This document shows positions 1-13,050 of a stretch of 64,000 bases of DNA, in pieces (the stretch's first letter is position 1; every line of letters starts with the position of its first letter). Source of the stretch: Rallus limicola (Eukaryota > Chordata > Aves > Gruiformes > Rallidae); contig JAKCOZ010000243.1 of the NCBI GenBank assembly GCA_022605955.1, forward strand, positions 1 through 64,000, in the 5' to 3' direction. Below the pieces are notes generated by a model. That model was not told the origin of the DNA. It worked only from the letters and a program-made list of their open reading frames with translations, and searched no databases. Both the position numbers and the translations under genes were made by a program.

Positions 1-198
1 AACTCCCAAAGTAAAGAAGCTAGGCATGAAAGGCATAGCTTGTCTGAAACCTCCTAACAGGACACACAAGCAGACCCTGTCACTTTGGCTCTCAGCCTTT
101 TCCTTTGCCTGGAAAGAGGGAACATGCCTGGAACCTCCTACGGTGCTTTTCTCGGCCCTAGCAGACTGCAGTTCAAAACATGCTAAACGTCCAGCAAT
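1..198 (+). repeat. Reference monomer (first copy), 198 bp
   Basis: This copy gives the position numbering used elsewhere. Hand count: 56 C, 41 G, 101 A+T (49% GC). CpGs are at 141-142 (ctaCGgtg), 153-154 (ctCGgcc) and 188-189 (aaaCGtcc). A PstI site (CTGCAG) lies at 166-171. Short internal direct repeats are 'aggcat' at 22 and 31, 'gcctgga' at 107 and 126, and 'acctccta' at 49 and 133. Main variable sites are 25-26 (CA, AC or CC), 65 (C or G), 84-86 (TTT or TT), 88 (G or A), 107 (G or A), 126 (G or A), 131-132 (GA or CT), 134 (C or G), 141-142 (CG, CA or GG) and 171-174 (GTTC or TGAC). Confidence 0.97.
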
Positions 199-3100
199 AA
201 CTCCCAAAGTAAAGAAGCTAGGCATGAAAGGCATAGCTTGTCTGAAACCTCCTAACAGGACACACAAGCAGACCCTGTCACTTTGGCTCTCAGCCTTTTC
301 CTTTGCCTGGAAAGAGGGAACATGCCTGGAACCTCCTACGGTGCTTTTCTCGGCCCTAGCAGACTGCAGTTCAAAACATGCTAAACGTCCAGCAATAACT
401 CCCAAAGTAAAGAAGCTAGGCATGAAAGGCATAGCTTGTCGGAAACCTCCTAACAGGACACACAAGCAGACCCTGTCACTTTGGCTCTCAGCCTTTTCCT
501 TTGCCTGGAAAGAGGGAACATGCCTGGAACCTCCTACGGTGCTTTTCTCGGCCCTAGCAGACTGCAGTTCAAAACATGCTAAACGTCCAGCAATAACTCC
601 CAAAGTAAAGAAGCTAGGACTGAAAGGCATAGCTTGTCTGAAACCTCCTAACAGGACACACAAGCAGACCCTGTCACTTTGGCTCTCAGCCTTTTCCTTT
701 GCCTGGAAAGAGGGAACATGCCTGGAACCTCCTACGGTGCTTTTCTCGGCCCTAGCAGACTGCAGTTCAAAACATGCTAAACGTCCAGCAATAACTCCCA
801 AAGTAAAGAAGCTAGGACTGAAAGGCATAGCTTGTCTGAAACCTCCTAACAGGACACACAAGCAGACCCTGTCACTTTGGCTCTCAGCCTTTTCCTTTGC
901 CTGGAAAGAGGGAACATGCCTGGAACCTCCTACGGTGCTTTTCTCGGCCCTAGCAGACTGCAGTTCAAAACATGCTAAACGTCCAGCAATAACTCCCAAA
1001 GTAAAGAAGCTAGGCATGAAAGGCATAGCTTGTCTGAAACCTCCTAACAGGACACACAAGCAGACCCTGTCACTTTGGCTCTCAGCCTTTTCCTTTGCCT
1101 GGAAAGAGGGAACATGCCTGGAACCTCCTACGGTGCTTTTCTCGGCCCTAGCAGACTGCAGTTCAAAACATGCTAAACGTCCAGCAATAACTCCCAAAGT
1201 AAAGAAGCTAGGACTGAAAGGCATAGCTTGTCTGAAACCTCCTAACAGGACACACAAGCAGACCCTGTCACTTTGGCTCTCAGCCTTTTCCTTTGCCTGG
1301 AAAGAGGGAACATGCCTGGAAGCTCCTAGGGTGCTTTTCTCGGCCCTAGCAGACTGCAGTTCAAAACATGCTAAACGTCCAGCAATAACTCCCAAAGTAA
1401 AGAAGCTAGGACTGAAAGGCATAGCTTGTCTGAAACCTCCTAACAGGACACACAAGCAGACCCTGTCACTTTGGCTCTCAGCCTTTTCCTTTGCCTGGAA
1501 AGAGGGAACATGCCTGGAACCTCCTACGGTGCTTTTCTCGGCCCTAGCAGACTGCAGTTCAAAACATGCTAAACGTCCAGCAATAACTCCCAAAGTAAAG
1601 AAGCTAGGACTGAAAGGCATAGCTTGTCTGAAACCTCCTAACAGGACACACAAGCAGACCCTGTCACTTTGGCTCTCAGCCTTTTCCTTTGCCTGGAAAG
1701 AGGGAACATGCCTGGAACCTCCTACGGTGCTTTTCTCGGCCCTAGCAGACTGCAGTTCAAAACATGCTAAACGTCCAGCAATAACTCCCAAAGTAAAGAA
1801 GCTAGGCATGAAAGGATTAGCTTGTCTGAAACCTCCTAACAGGACACACAAGCAGACCCTGTCACTTTGGCTCTCAGCCTTTTCCTTTGCCTGGAAAGAG
1901 GGAACATGCCTGGAACCTCCTACGGTGCTTTTCTCGGCCCTAGCAGACTGCAGTTCAAAACATGCTAAACGTCCAGCAATAACTCCCAAAGTAAAGAAGC
2001 TAGGACTGAAAGGCATAGCTTGTCTGAAACCTCCTAACAGGACACACAAGCAGACCCTGTCACTTTGGCTCTCAGCCTTTTCCTTTGCCTGGAAAGAGGG
2101 AACATGCCTGGAACCTCCTACTGTGCTTTTCTCGGCCCTAGCAGACTGCAGTTCAAAACATGCTAAACGTCCAGCAATAACTCCCAAAGTAAAGAAGCTA
2201 GGCATGAAAGGCATAGCTTGTCTGAAACCTCCTAACAGGACACACAAGCAGACCCCGTCACTTTGGCTCTCAGCCTTTTCCTTTGCCTGGAAAGAGGGAA
2301 CATGCCTGGAACCTCCTACGGTGCTTTTCTCGGCCCTAGCAGACTGCAGTTCAAAACATGCTAAACGTCCAGCAATAACTCCCAAAGTAAAGAAGCTAGG
2401 ACTGAAAGGCATAGCTTGTCTGAAACCTCCTAACAGGACACACAAGCAGACCCTGTCACTTTGGCTCTCAGCCTTTTCCTTTGCCTGGAAAGAGGGAACA
2501 TGCCTGGAACCTCCTACGGTGCTTTTCTCGGCCCTAGCAGACTGCAGTTCAAAACATGCTAAACGTCCAGCAATAACTCCCAAAGTAAAGAAGCTAGGCA
2601 TGAAAGGCATAGCTTGTCTGAAACCTCCTAACAGGACACACAAGCAGACCCTGTCACTTTGGCTCTCAGCCTTTTCCTTTGCCTGGAAAGAGGGAACATG
2701 CCTGGAACCTCCTACGGTGCTTTTCTCGGCCCTAGCAGACTGCAGTTCAAAACATGCTAAACGTCCAGCAATAACTCCCAAAGTAAAGAAGCTAGGACTG
2801 AAAGGCATAGCTTGTCTGAAACCTCCTAACAGGACACACAAGCAGACCCTGTCACTATGGCTCTCAGCCTTTTCCTTTGCCTGGAAAGAGGGAACATGCC
2901 TGGAACCTCCTACGGTGCTTTTCTCGGCCCTAGCAGACTGCAGTTCAAAACATGCTAAACGTCCAGCAATAACTCCCAAAGTAAAGAAGCTAGGACTGAA
3001 AGGCATAGCTTGTCTGAAACCTCCTAACAGGACACACAAGCAGACCCTGTCACTTTGGCTCTCAGCCTTTTCCTTTGCCTGGAAAGAGGGAACATGCCTG

Positions 3101-4950
3101 GAACCTCCTACGGTGCTTTTCTCGGCCCTAGCAGACTGCAGTTCAAAACATGCTAAACGTCCAGCAATAACTCCCAAAGTAAAGAAGCTAGGACTGAAAG
3201 GCATAGCTTGTCTGAAACCTCCTAACAGGACACACAAGCAGACCCTGTCACTTTGGCTCTCAGCCTTTTCCTTTGCCTGGAAAGAGGGAACATGCCTGGA
3301 ACCTCCTACGGTGCTTTTCTCGGCCCTAGCAGACTGCAGTTCAAAACATGCTAAACGTCCAGCAATAACTCCCAAAGTAAAGAAGCTAGGACTGAAAGGC
3401 ATAGCTTGTCTGAAACCTCCTAACAGGACACACAAGCAGACCCTGTCACTTTGGCTCTCAGCCTTTTCCTTTGCCTGGAAAGAGGGAACATGCCTGGAAC
3501 CTCCTACGGTGCTTTTCTCGGCCCTAGCAGACTGCAGTTCAAAACATGCTAAACGTCCAGCAATAACTCCCAAAGTAAAGAAGCTAGGCCTGAAAGGCAT
3601 AGCTTGTCTGAAACCTCCTAACAGGACACACAAGCAGACCCTGTCACTTTGGCTCTCAGCCTTTTCCTTTGCCTGGAAAGAGGGAACATGCCTGGAACCT
3701 CCTACGGTGCTTTTCTCGGCCCTAGCAGACTGCAGTTCAAAACATGCTAAACGTCCAGCAATAACTCCCAAAGTAAAGAAGCTAGGACTGAAAGGCATAG
3801 CTTGTCTGAAACCTCCTAACAGGACACACAAGCAGACCCTGTCACTTTGGCTCTCAGCCTTTTCCTTTGCCTGGAAAGAGGGAACATGCCTGGAACCTCC
3901 TACGGTGCTTTTCTCGGCCCTAGCAGACTGCAGTTCAAAACATGCTAAACGTCCAGCAATAACTCCCAAAGTAAAGAAGCTAGGCCTGAAAGGCATAGCT
4001 TGTCTGAAACCTCCTAACAGGACACACAAGCAGACCCTGTCACTTTGGCTCTCAGCCTTTTCCTTTGCCTGGAAAGAGGGAACATGCCTGGAACCTCCTA
4101 CGGTGCTTTTCTCGGCCCTAGCAGACTGCAGTTCAAAACATGCTAAACGTCCAGCAATAACTCCCAAAGTAAAGAAGCTAGGACTGAAAGGCATAGCTTG
4201 TCTGAAACCTCCTAACAGGACACACAAGCAGACCCTGTCACTTTGGCTCTCAGCCTTTTCCTTTGCCTGGAAAGAGGGAACATGCCTGGAACCTCCTACA
4301 GTGCTTTTCTCGGCCCTAGCAGACTGCAGTTCAAAACATGCTAAACGTCCAGCAATAACTCCCAAAGTAAAGAAGCTATGACTGAAAGGCATAGCTTGTC
4401 TGAAACCTCTTAACAGGACACACAAGCAGACCCTGTCACTTTGGCTCTCAGCCTTTTCCTTTGCCTGGAAAGAGGGAACATGCCTGGAACCTCCTACGGT
4501 GCTTTTCTCGGCCCTAGCAGACTGCAGTTCAAAACATGCTAAACGTCCAGCAATAACTCCCAAAGTAAAGAAGCTAGGACTGAAAGGCATAGCTTGTCTG
4601 AAACCTCCTAACAGGACACACAAGCAGACCCTGTCACTTTGGCTCTCAGTCTTTTCCTTTGCCTGGAAAGAGGGAACATGCCTGGAACCTCCTACGGTGC
4701 TTTTCTCGGCCCTAGCAGACTGCAGTTCAAAACATGCTAAACGTCCAGCAATAACTCCCAAAGTAAAGAAGCTAGGACTGAAAGGCATAGCTTGTCTGAA
4801 ACCTCCTAACAGGACACACAAGCAGACCCTGTCACTTTGGCTCTCAGCCTTTTCCTTTGCCTGGAAAGAGGGAACATGCCTGGAACCTCCTACGGTGCTT
4901 TTCTCGGCCCTAGCAGACTGCAGTTCAAAACATGCTAAACGTCCAGCAAT

Positions 4951-6930
4951 AACTCCCAAAGTAAAGAAGCTAGGCATGAAAGGCATAGCTTGTCTGAAAC
5001 CTCCTAACAGGACACACAAGCAGACCCTGTCACTTTGGCTCTCAGCCTTTTCCTTTGCCTGGATAGAGGGAACATGCCTGGAACCTCCTACGGTGCTTTT
5101 CTCGGCCCTAGCAGACTGCAGTTCAAAACATGCTAAACGTCCAGCAATAACTCCCAAAGTAAAGAAGCTAGGACTGAAAGGCATAGCTTGTCTGAAACCT
5201 CCTAACAGGACACACAAGCAGACCCTGTCACTTTGGCTCTCAGCCTTTTCCTTTGCCTGGAAAGAGGGAACATGCCTGGAACCTCCTACGGTGCTTTTCT
5301 CGGCCCTAGCAGACTGCATGACAAAACATGCTAAACGTCCAGCAATAACTCCCAAAGTAAAGAAGCTAGGCATGAAAGGCATAGCTTGTCTGAAACCTCC
5401 TAACAGGACACACAAGCAGACCCTGTCACTTTGGCTCTCAGCCTTTTCCTTTGCCTGGAAAGAGGGAACATGCCTGGAACCTCCTACGGTGCTTTTCTCG
5501 GCCCTAGCAGACTGCAGTTCAAAACATGCTAAACGTCCAGCAATAACTCCCAAAGTAAAGAAGCTAGGCCTGAAAGGCATAGCTTGTCTGAAACCTCCTA
5601 ACAGGACACACAAGCAGACCCTGTCACTTTGGCTCTCAGCCTTTTCCTTTGCCTGGAAAGAGGGAACATGCCTGGAACCTCCTACGGTGCTTTTCTCGGC
5701 CCTAGCAGACTGCAGTTCAAAACATGCTAAACGTCCAGCAATAACTCCCAAAGTAAAGAAGCTAGGCATGAAAGGCATAGCTTGTCTGAAACCTCCTAAC
5801 AGGACACACAAGCAGACCCTGTCACTTTGGCTCTCAGCCTTTTCCTTTGCCTGGAAAGAGGGAACATGCCTGGAACCTCCTACGGTGCTTTTCTCGGCCC
5901 TAGCAGACTGCAGTTCAAAACATGCTAAACGTCCAGCAATAACTCCCAAAGTAAAGAAGCTAGGACTGAAAGGCATAGCTTGTCTGAAACCTCCTAACAG
6001 GACACACAAGCAGACTCTGTCACTTTGGCTCTCAGCCTTTTCCTTTGCCTGGAAAGAGGGAACATGCCTGGAACCTCCTACGGTGCTTTTCTCGGCCCTA
6101 GCAGACTGCAGTTCAAAACATGCTAAACGTCCAGCAATAACTCCCAAAGTAAAGAAGCTAGGCATGAAAGGCATAGCTTGTCTGAAACCTCCTAACAGGA
6201 CACACAAGCAGACCCTGTCACTTTGGCTCTCAGCCTTTTCCTTTGCCTGGAAAGAGGGAACATGCCTGGAACCTCCTACGGTGCTTTTCTCGGCCCTAGC
6301 AGACTGCAGTTCAAAACATGCTAAACGTCCAGCAATAACTCCCAAAGTAAAGAAGCTAGGACTGAAAGGCATAGCTTGTCTGAAACCTCCTAACAGGACA
6401 CACAAGCAGACCCTGTCACTTTGGCTCTCAGCCTTTTCCTTTGCCTGGAAAGAGGGAACATGCCTGGAACCTCCTACGGTGCTTTTCTCGGCCCTAGCAG
6501 ACTGCAGTTCAAAACATGCTAAACGTCCAGCAATAACTCCCAAAGTAAAGAAGCTAGGCATGAAAGGCATAGCTTGTCTGAAACCTCCTAACAGGACACA
6601 CAAGCAGACCCTGTCACTTTGGCTCTCAGCCTTTTCCTTTGCCTGGAAAGAGGGAACATGCCTGGAACCTCCTACGGTGCTTTTCTCGGCCCTAGCAGAC
6701 TGCAGTTCAAAACATGCTAAACGTCCAGCAATAACTCCCAAAGTAAAGAAGCTAGGACTGAAAGGCATAGCTTGTCTGAAACCTCCTAACAGGACACACA
6801 AGCAGACCCTGTCACTTTGGCTCTCAGCCTTTTCCTTTGCCTGGAAAGAGGGAACATGCCTGGAACCTCCTACGGTGCTTTTCTCGGCCCTAGCAGACTG
6901 CAGTTCAAAACATGCTAAACGTCCAGCAAT
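4951..6930 (+). repeat. Dimeric sub-periodicity, 5 x 396 bp
   Basis: Ten consecutive monomers (26-35) alternate at positions 25-27: CAT in monomers starting 4951, 5347, 5743, 6139 and 6535, and ACT or CCT in the ones between. The next monomer (start 6931) again has ACT and breaks the alternation. One of these monomers also carries TGAC near 5319 and one CCT near 5569, so the dimers are not identical. The alternation is visible directly; calling it a dimeric higher-order unit is an inference from one site. Confidence 0.6.
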
Positions 6931-9900
6931 AACTCCCAAAGTAAAGAAGCTAGGACTGAAAGGCATAGCTTGTCTGAAACCTCCTAACAGGACACACAAG
7001 CAGACCCTGTCACTTTGGCTCTCAGCCTTTTCCTTTGCCTGGAAAGAGGGAACATGCCTGGAACCTCCTACGGTGCTTTTCTCGGCCCTAGCAGACTGCA
7101 GTTCAAAACATGCTAAACGTCCAGCAATAACTCCCAAAGTAAAGAAGCTAGGCATGAAAGGCATAGCTTGTCTGAAACCTCCTAACAGGACACACAAGCA
7201 GACCCTGTCACTTTGGCTCTCAGCCTTTTCCTTTGCCTGGAAAGAGGGAACATGCCTGGAACCTCCTACGGTGCTTTTCTCGGCCCTAGCAGACTGCAGT
7301 TCAAAACATGCTAAACGTCCAGCAATAACTCCCAAAGTAAAGAAGCTAGGCCTGAAAGGCATAGCTTGTCTGAAACCTCCTAACAGGACACACAAGCAGA
7401 CCCTGTCACTTTGGCTCTCAGCCTTTTCCTTTGCCTGGAAAGAGGGAACATGCCTGGAACCTCCTACGGTGCTTTTCTCGGCCCTAGCAGACTGCAGTTC
7501 AAAACATGCTAAACGTCCAGCAATAACTCCCAAAGTAAAGAAGCTAGGACTGAAAGGCATAGCTTGTCTGAAACCTCCTAACAGGACAGACAAGCAGACC
7601 CTGTCACTTTGGCTCTCAGCCTTTTCCTTTGCCTGGAAAGAGGGAACATGCCTGGAACCTCCTACGGTGCTTTTCTCGGCCCTAGCAGACTGCAGTTCAA
7701 AACATGCTAAACGTCCAGCAATAACTCCCAAAGTAAAGAAGCTAGGCATGAAAGGCATAGCTTGTCTGAAACCTCCTAACAGGACACACAAGCAGACCCT
7801 GTCACTTTGGCTCTCAGCCTTTTCCTTTGCCTGGAAAGAGGGAACATGCCTGGAACCTCCTACGGTGCTTTTCTCGGCCATAGCAGACTGCAGTTCAAAA
7901 CATGCTAAACGTCCAGCAATAACTCCCAAAATAAAGAAGCTAGGCATGAAAGGCATAGCTTGTCTGAAACCTCCTAACAGGACACACAAGCAGACCCTGT
8001 CACTTTGGCTCTCAGCCTTTTCCTTTGCCTGGAAAGAGGGAACATGCCTGGAACCTCCTACGGTGCTTTTCTCGGCCCTAGCAGACTGCAGTTCAAAACA
8101 TGCTAAACGTCCAGCAATAACTCCCAAAGTAAAGAAGCTAGGACTGAAAGGCATAGCTTGTCTGAAACCTCCTAACAGGACACACAAGCAGACCCTGTCA
8201 CTTTGGCTCTCAGCCTTTTCCTTTGCCTGGAAAGAGGGAACATGCCTGGAACCTCCTACGGTGCTTTTCTCGGCCCTAGCAGACTGCAGTTCAAAACATG
8301 CTAAACGTCCAGCAATAACTCCCAAAGTAAAGAAGCTAGGCCTGAAAGGCATAGCTTGTCTGAAACCTCCTAACAGGACACACAAGCAGACCCTGTCACT
8401 TTGGCTCTCAGCCTTTTCCTTTGCCTGGAAAGAGGGAACATGCCTGGAACCTCCTACGGTGCTTTTCTCGGCCCTAGCAGACTGCAGTTCAAAACATGCT
8501 AAACGTCCAGCAATAACTCCCAAAGTAAAGAAGCTAGGACTGAAAGGCATAGCTTGTCTGAAACCTCCTAACAGGACACACAAGCAGACCCTGTCACTTT
8601 GGCTCTCAGCCTTTTCCTTTGCCTGGAAAGAGGGAACATGCCTGGAACCTCCTACGGTGCTTTTCTCGGCCCTAGCAGACTGCAGTTCAAAACATGCTAA
8701 ACGTCCAGCAATAACTCCCAAAGTAAAGAAGCTAGGCATGAAAGGCATAGCTTGTCTGAAACCTCCTAACAGGACACACAAGCAGACCCTGTCACTTTGG
8801 CTCTCAGCCTTTTCCTTTGCCTGGAAAGAGGGAACATGCCTGGAACCTCCTACGGTGCTTTTCTCGGCCCAAGCAGACTGCAGTTCAAAACATGCTAAAC
8901 GTCCAGCAATAACTCCCAAAGTAAAGAAGCTAGGCATGAAAGGCATAGCTTGTCTGAAACCTCCTAACAGGACACACAAGCAGACCCTGTCACTTTGGCT
9001 CTCAGCCTTTTCCTTTGCCTGGAAAGAGGGAACATGCCTGGAACCTCCTACGGTGCTTTTCTCGGCCCTAGCAGACTGCAGTTCAAAACATGCTAAACGT
9101 CCAGCAATAACTCCCAAAGTAAAGAAGCTAGGACTGAAAGGCATAGCTTGTCTGAAACCTCCTAACAGGACACACAAGCAGACCCTGTCACTTTGGCTCT
9201 CAGCCTTTTCCTTTGCCTGGAAAGAGGGAACATGCCTGGAACCTCCTACGGTGCTTTTCTCGGCCCTAGCAGACTGCAGTTCAAAACATGCTAAACGTCC
9301 AGCAATAACTCCCAAAGTAAAGAAGCTAGGCATGAAAGGCATAGCTTGTCTGAAACCTCCTAACAGGACACACAAGCAGACCCTGTCACTTTGGCTCTCA
9401 GCCTTTTCCTTTGCCTGGAAAGAGGGAACATGCCTGGAACCTCCTACGGTGCTTTTCTCGGCCCTAGCAGACTGCAGTTCAAAACATGCTAAACGTCCAG
9501 CAATAACTCCCAAAGTAAAGAAGCTAGGACTGAAAGGCATAGCTTGTCTGAAACCTCCTAACAGGACACACAAGCAGACCCTGTCACTTTGGCTCTCAGC
9601 CTTTTCCTTTGCCTGGAAAGAGGGAACATGCCTGGAACCTCCTACGGTGCTTTTCTCGGCCCTAGCAGACTGCAGTTCAAAACATGCTAAACGTCCAGCA
9701 ATAACTCCCAAAGTAAAGAAGCTAGGCATGAAAGGCATAGCTTGTCTGAAACCTCCTAACAGGACACACAAGCAGACCCTGTCACTTTGGCTCTCAGCCT
9801 TTTCCTTTGCCTGGAAAGAGGGAACATGCCTGGAACCTCCTACGGTGCTTTTCTCGGCCCTAGCAGACTGCAGTTCAAAACATGCTAAACGTCCAGCAAT

Positions 9901-10098
9901 AACTCCCAAAGTAAAGAAGCTAGGCATGAAAGGCATAGCTTGTCTGAAACCTCCTAACAGGACACACAAGCAGACCCTGTCACTTTGGCTCTCAGCCTTT
10001 TCCTTTGCCTGGAAAGAGGGAACATGCCTGGAACCTCCTACGGTGCTTTTCTCGGCCCTAGCAGACTGCAGTTCAAAACATGCTAAACGTCCAGCAAT

Positions 10099-10278
10099 AA
10101 CTCCCAAAGTAAAGAAGCTAGGACTGAAAGGCATAGCTTGTCTGAAACCTCCTAACAGGACAGACAAGCAGACCCTGTCACTTTGGCTCTCAGCCTTTTC
10201 CTTTACCTGGAAAGAGGGAACATACCTGCTACCTCCTACAGTGCTTTTCTCGGCCCTAGCAGACTGCATGACAAAACA
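10099..10278 (+). repeat. Type B variant cassette, first full copy
   Basis: One monomer carries a linked set of changes: C65G (gacaGacaag), G107A (tttAcctgg), G126A, GA131-132CT (ATACCTGCTACC), G142A (ctacAgtg) and GTTC171-174TGAC. The neighbouring monomers have the common alleles. The same set recurs near 13.0 and 15.2 kb and, in pieces, throughout zones 2 and 3. It therefore looks like an older, diverged monomer class from which parts have been spread. Confidence 0.8.
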
Positions 10279-12870
10279 TGCTAAACGTCCAGCAATAACT
10301 CCCAAAGTAAAGAAGCTAGGCCTGAAAGGCATAGCTTGTCTGAAACCTCCTAACAGGACACACAAGCAGACCCTGTCACTTTGGCTCTCAGCCTTTTCCT
10401 TTGCCTGGAAAGAGGGAACATGCCTGGAACCTCCTACGGTGCTTTTCTCGGCCCTAGCAGACTGCAGTTCAAAACATGCTAAACGTCCAGCAATAACTCC
10501 CAAAGTAAAGAAGCTAGGACTGAAAGGCATAGCTTGTCTGAAACCTCCTAACAGGACAGACGAGCAGACCCTGTCACTTTGGCTCTCAGCCTTTTCCTTT
10601 GCCTGGAAAGAGGGAACATGTCTGGAACCTCCTACGGTGCTTTTCTCGGCCCTAGCAGACTGCAGTTCAAAACATGCTAAACGTCCAGCAATAACTCCCA
10701 AAGTAAAGAAGCTAGGCATGAAAGGCATAGCTTGTCTGAAACCTCCTAACAAGACACACAAGCAGACCCTGTCACTTTGGCTCTCAGCCTTTTCCTTTGC
10801 CTGGAAAGAGGGAACATGCCTGGAACCTCTAACGGTGCTTTTCTCGGCCCTAGCAGACTGCAGTTCAAAACATGCTAAACGTCCAGCAATAACTCCCAAA
10901 GTAAAGAAGCTAGGCATGAAAGGCATAGCTTGTCTGAAACCTCCTAACAGGACACACAAGCAGACCCTGTCACTTTGGCTCTCAGCCTTTTCCTTTGCCT
11001 GGAAAGAGGGAACATGCCTGGAACCTCCTACGGTGCTTTTCTCGGCCCTAGCAGACTGCAGTTCAAAACATGCTAAACGTCCAGCAATAACTCCCAAAGT
11101 AAAGAAGCTAGGCATGAAAGGCATAGCTTGTCTGAAACCTCCTAACAGGACACACAAGCAGACCCTGTCACTTTGGCTCTCAGCCTTTTCCTTTGCCTGG
11201 AAAGAGGGAACATGCCTGGAACCTCCTACGGTGCTTTTCTCGGCCCTAGCAGACTGCAGTTCAAAACATGCTAAACGTCCAGCAATAACTCCCAAAGTAA
11301 AGAAGCTAGGACTGAAAGGCATAGCTTGTCTGAAACCTCCTAACAGGACACACAAGCAGACCCTGTCACTTTGGCTCTCAGCCTTTTCCTTTGCCTGGAA
11401 AGAGGGAACATGCCTGGAACCTCCTACGGTGCTTTTCTCGGCCCTAGCAGACTGCAGTTCAAAACATGCTAAACGTCCAGCAATAACTCCCAAAGTAAAG
11501 AAGCTAGGACTGAAAGGCATAGCTTGTCTGAAACCTCCTAACAGGACACACAAGCAGACCCTGTCACTTTGGCTCTCAGCCTTTTCCTTTGCCTGGAAAG
11601 AGGGAACATGCCTGGAACCTCCTACGGTGCTTTTCTCGGCCCTAGCAGACTGCAGTTCAAAACATGCTAAACGTCCAGCAATAACTCCCAAAGTAAAGAA
11701 GCTAGGCCTGAAAGGCATAGCTTGTCTGAAACCTCCTAACAGGACACACAAGCAGACCCTGTCACTTTGGCTCTCAGCCTTTTCCTTTGCCTGGAAAGAG
11801 GGAACATGCCTGGAACCTCCTACGGTGCTTTTCTCGGCCCTAGCAGACTGCAGTTCAAAACATGCTAAACGTCCAGCAATAACTCCCAAAGTAAAGAAGC
11901 TAGGACTGAAAGGCATAGCTTGTCTGAAACCTCCTAACAGGACACACAAGCAGACCCTGTCACTTTGGCTCTCAGCCTTTTCCTTTGCCTGGAAAGAGGG
12001 AACATGCCTGGAACCTCCTACGGTGCTTTTCTCGGCCCTAGCAGACTGCAGTTCAAAACATGCTAAACGTCCAGCAATAACTCCCAAAGTAAAGAAGCTA
12101 GGCATGAAAGGCATAGCTTGTCTGAAACCTCCTAACAGGACACACAAGCAGACCCTGTCACTTTGGCTCTCAGCCTTTTCCTTTGCCTGGAAAGAGGGAA
12201 CATGCCTGGAACCTCCTACGGTGCTTTTCTCGGCCCTAGCAGACTGCAGTTCAAAACATGCTAAACGTCCAGCAATAACTCCCAAAGTAAAGAAGCTAGG
12301 CATGAAAGGCATAGCTTGTCTGAAACCTCCTAACAGGACACACAAGCAGACCCTGTCACTTTGGCTCTCAGCCTTTTCCTTTGCCTGGAAAGAGGGAACA
12401 TGCCTGGAACCTCCTACGGTGCTTTTCTCGGCCCTAGCAGACTGCAGTTCAAAACATGCTAAACGTCCAGCAATAACTCCCAAAGTAAAGAAGCTAGGCA
12501 TGACAGGCATAGCTTGTCTGAAACCTCCTAACAGGACACACAAGCAGACCCTGTCACTTTGGCTCTCAGCCTTTTCCTTTGCCTGGAAAGAGGGAACATG
12601 CCTGGAACCTCCTACGGTGCTTTTCTCGGCCCTAGCAGACTGCAGTTCAAAACATGCTAAACGTCCAGCAATAACTCCCAAAGTAAAGAAGCTAGGCCTG
12701 AAAGGGATAGCTTGTCTGAAACCTCCTAACAGGACACACAAGCAGACCCTGTCACTTTGGCTCTCAGCCTTTTCCTTTGCCTGGAAAGAGGGAACATGCC
12801 TGGAACCTCCTACGGTGCTTTTCTCGGCCCTAGCAGACTGCAGTTCAAAACATGCTAAACGTCCAGCAAT

Positions 12871-13050
12871 AACTCGCAAAGTAAAGAAGCTAGGACTGAA
12901 AGGCATAGCTTGTCTGAAACCTCCTAACAGGACAGACAAGCAGACCCTGTCACTTTGGCTCTCAGCCTTTTCCTTTACCTGGAAAGAGGGAACATACCTG
13001 CTACCTCCTACAGTGCTTTTCTCGGCCCTAGCAGACTGCATGACAAAACA
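12871..13050 (+). repeat. Type B variant cassette with private C-to-G at 12876
   Basis: This has the same linked changes as the 10.1 kb copy, plus 'aactcGcaaag' at the monomer start, which I see elsewhere only in the cassette 2178 bp (11 monomers) to the right. Its spacing from the 10.1 kb copy is 2772 bp (14 monomers). The shared private base shows that this cassette and the one at 15049 have a recent common source, although the monomers between them do not match one to one. Confidence 0.8.

Noticed and set aside
103..121. Functional CENP-B box
   Set aside because: A true box needs TTCG and CGGG at fixed spacing. Here both CpGs are missing and two insertions are required, so only a weak resemblance is reported.
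81..180. tRNA-like A and B boxes ('ttggctctcag' near 86 and 'agttcaaaac' near 170), suggesting a SINE or tRNA-derived monomer
   Set aside because: Both match the Pol III consensus poorly, the spacing of about 85 bases is atypical, and there is no poly-A tail or target-site duplication.
26..4381. Apparent 1451-codon protein gene of 66-residue repeats, and the many similar sense frames across the window
   Set aside because: All are satellite monomers read in one frame. Starts are internal ATG or GTG triplets, stops are satellite variants (taTGActg at 4379, or G88A), variants show no codon-position bias, and no non-repeat sequence flanks them.
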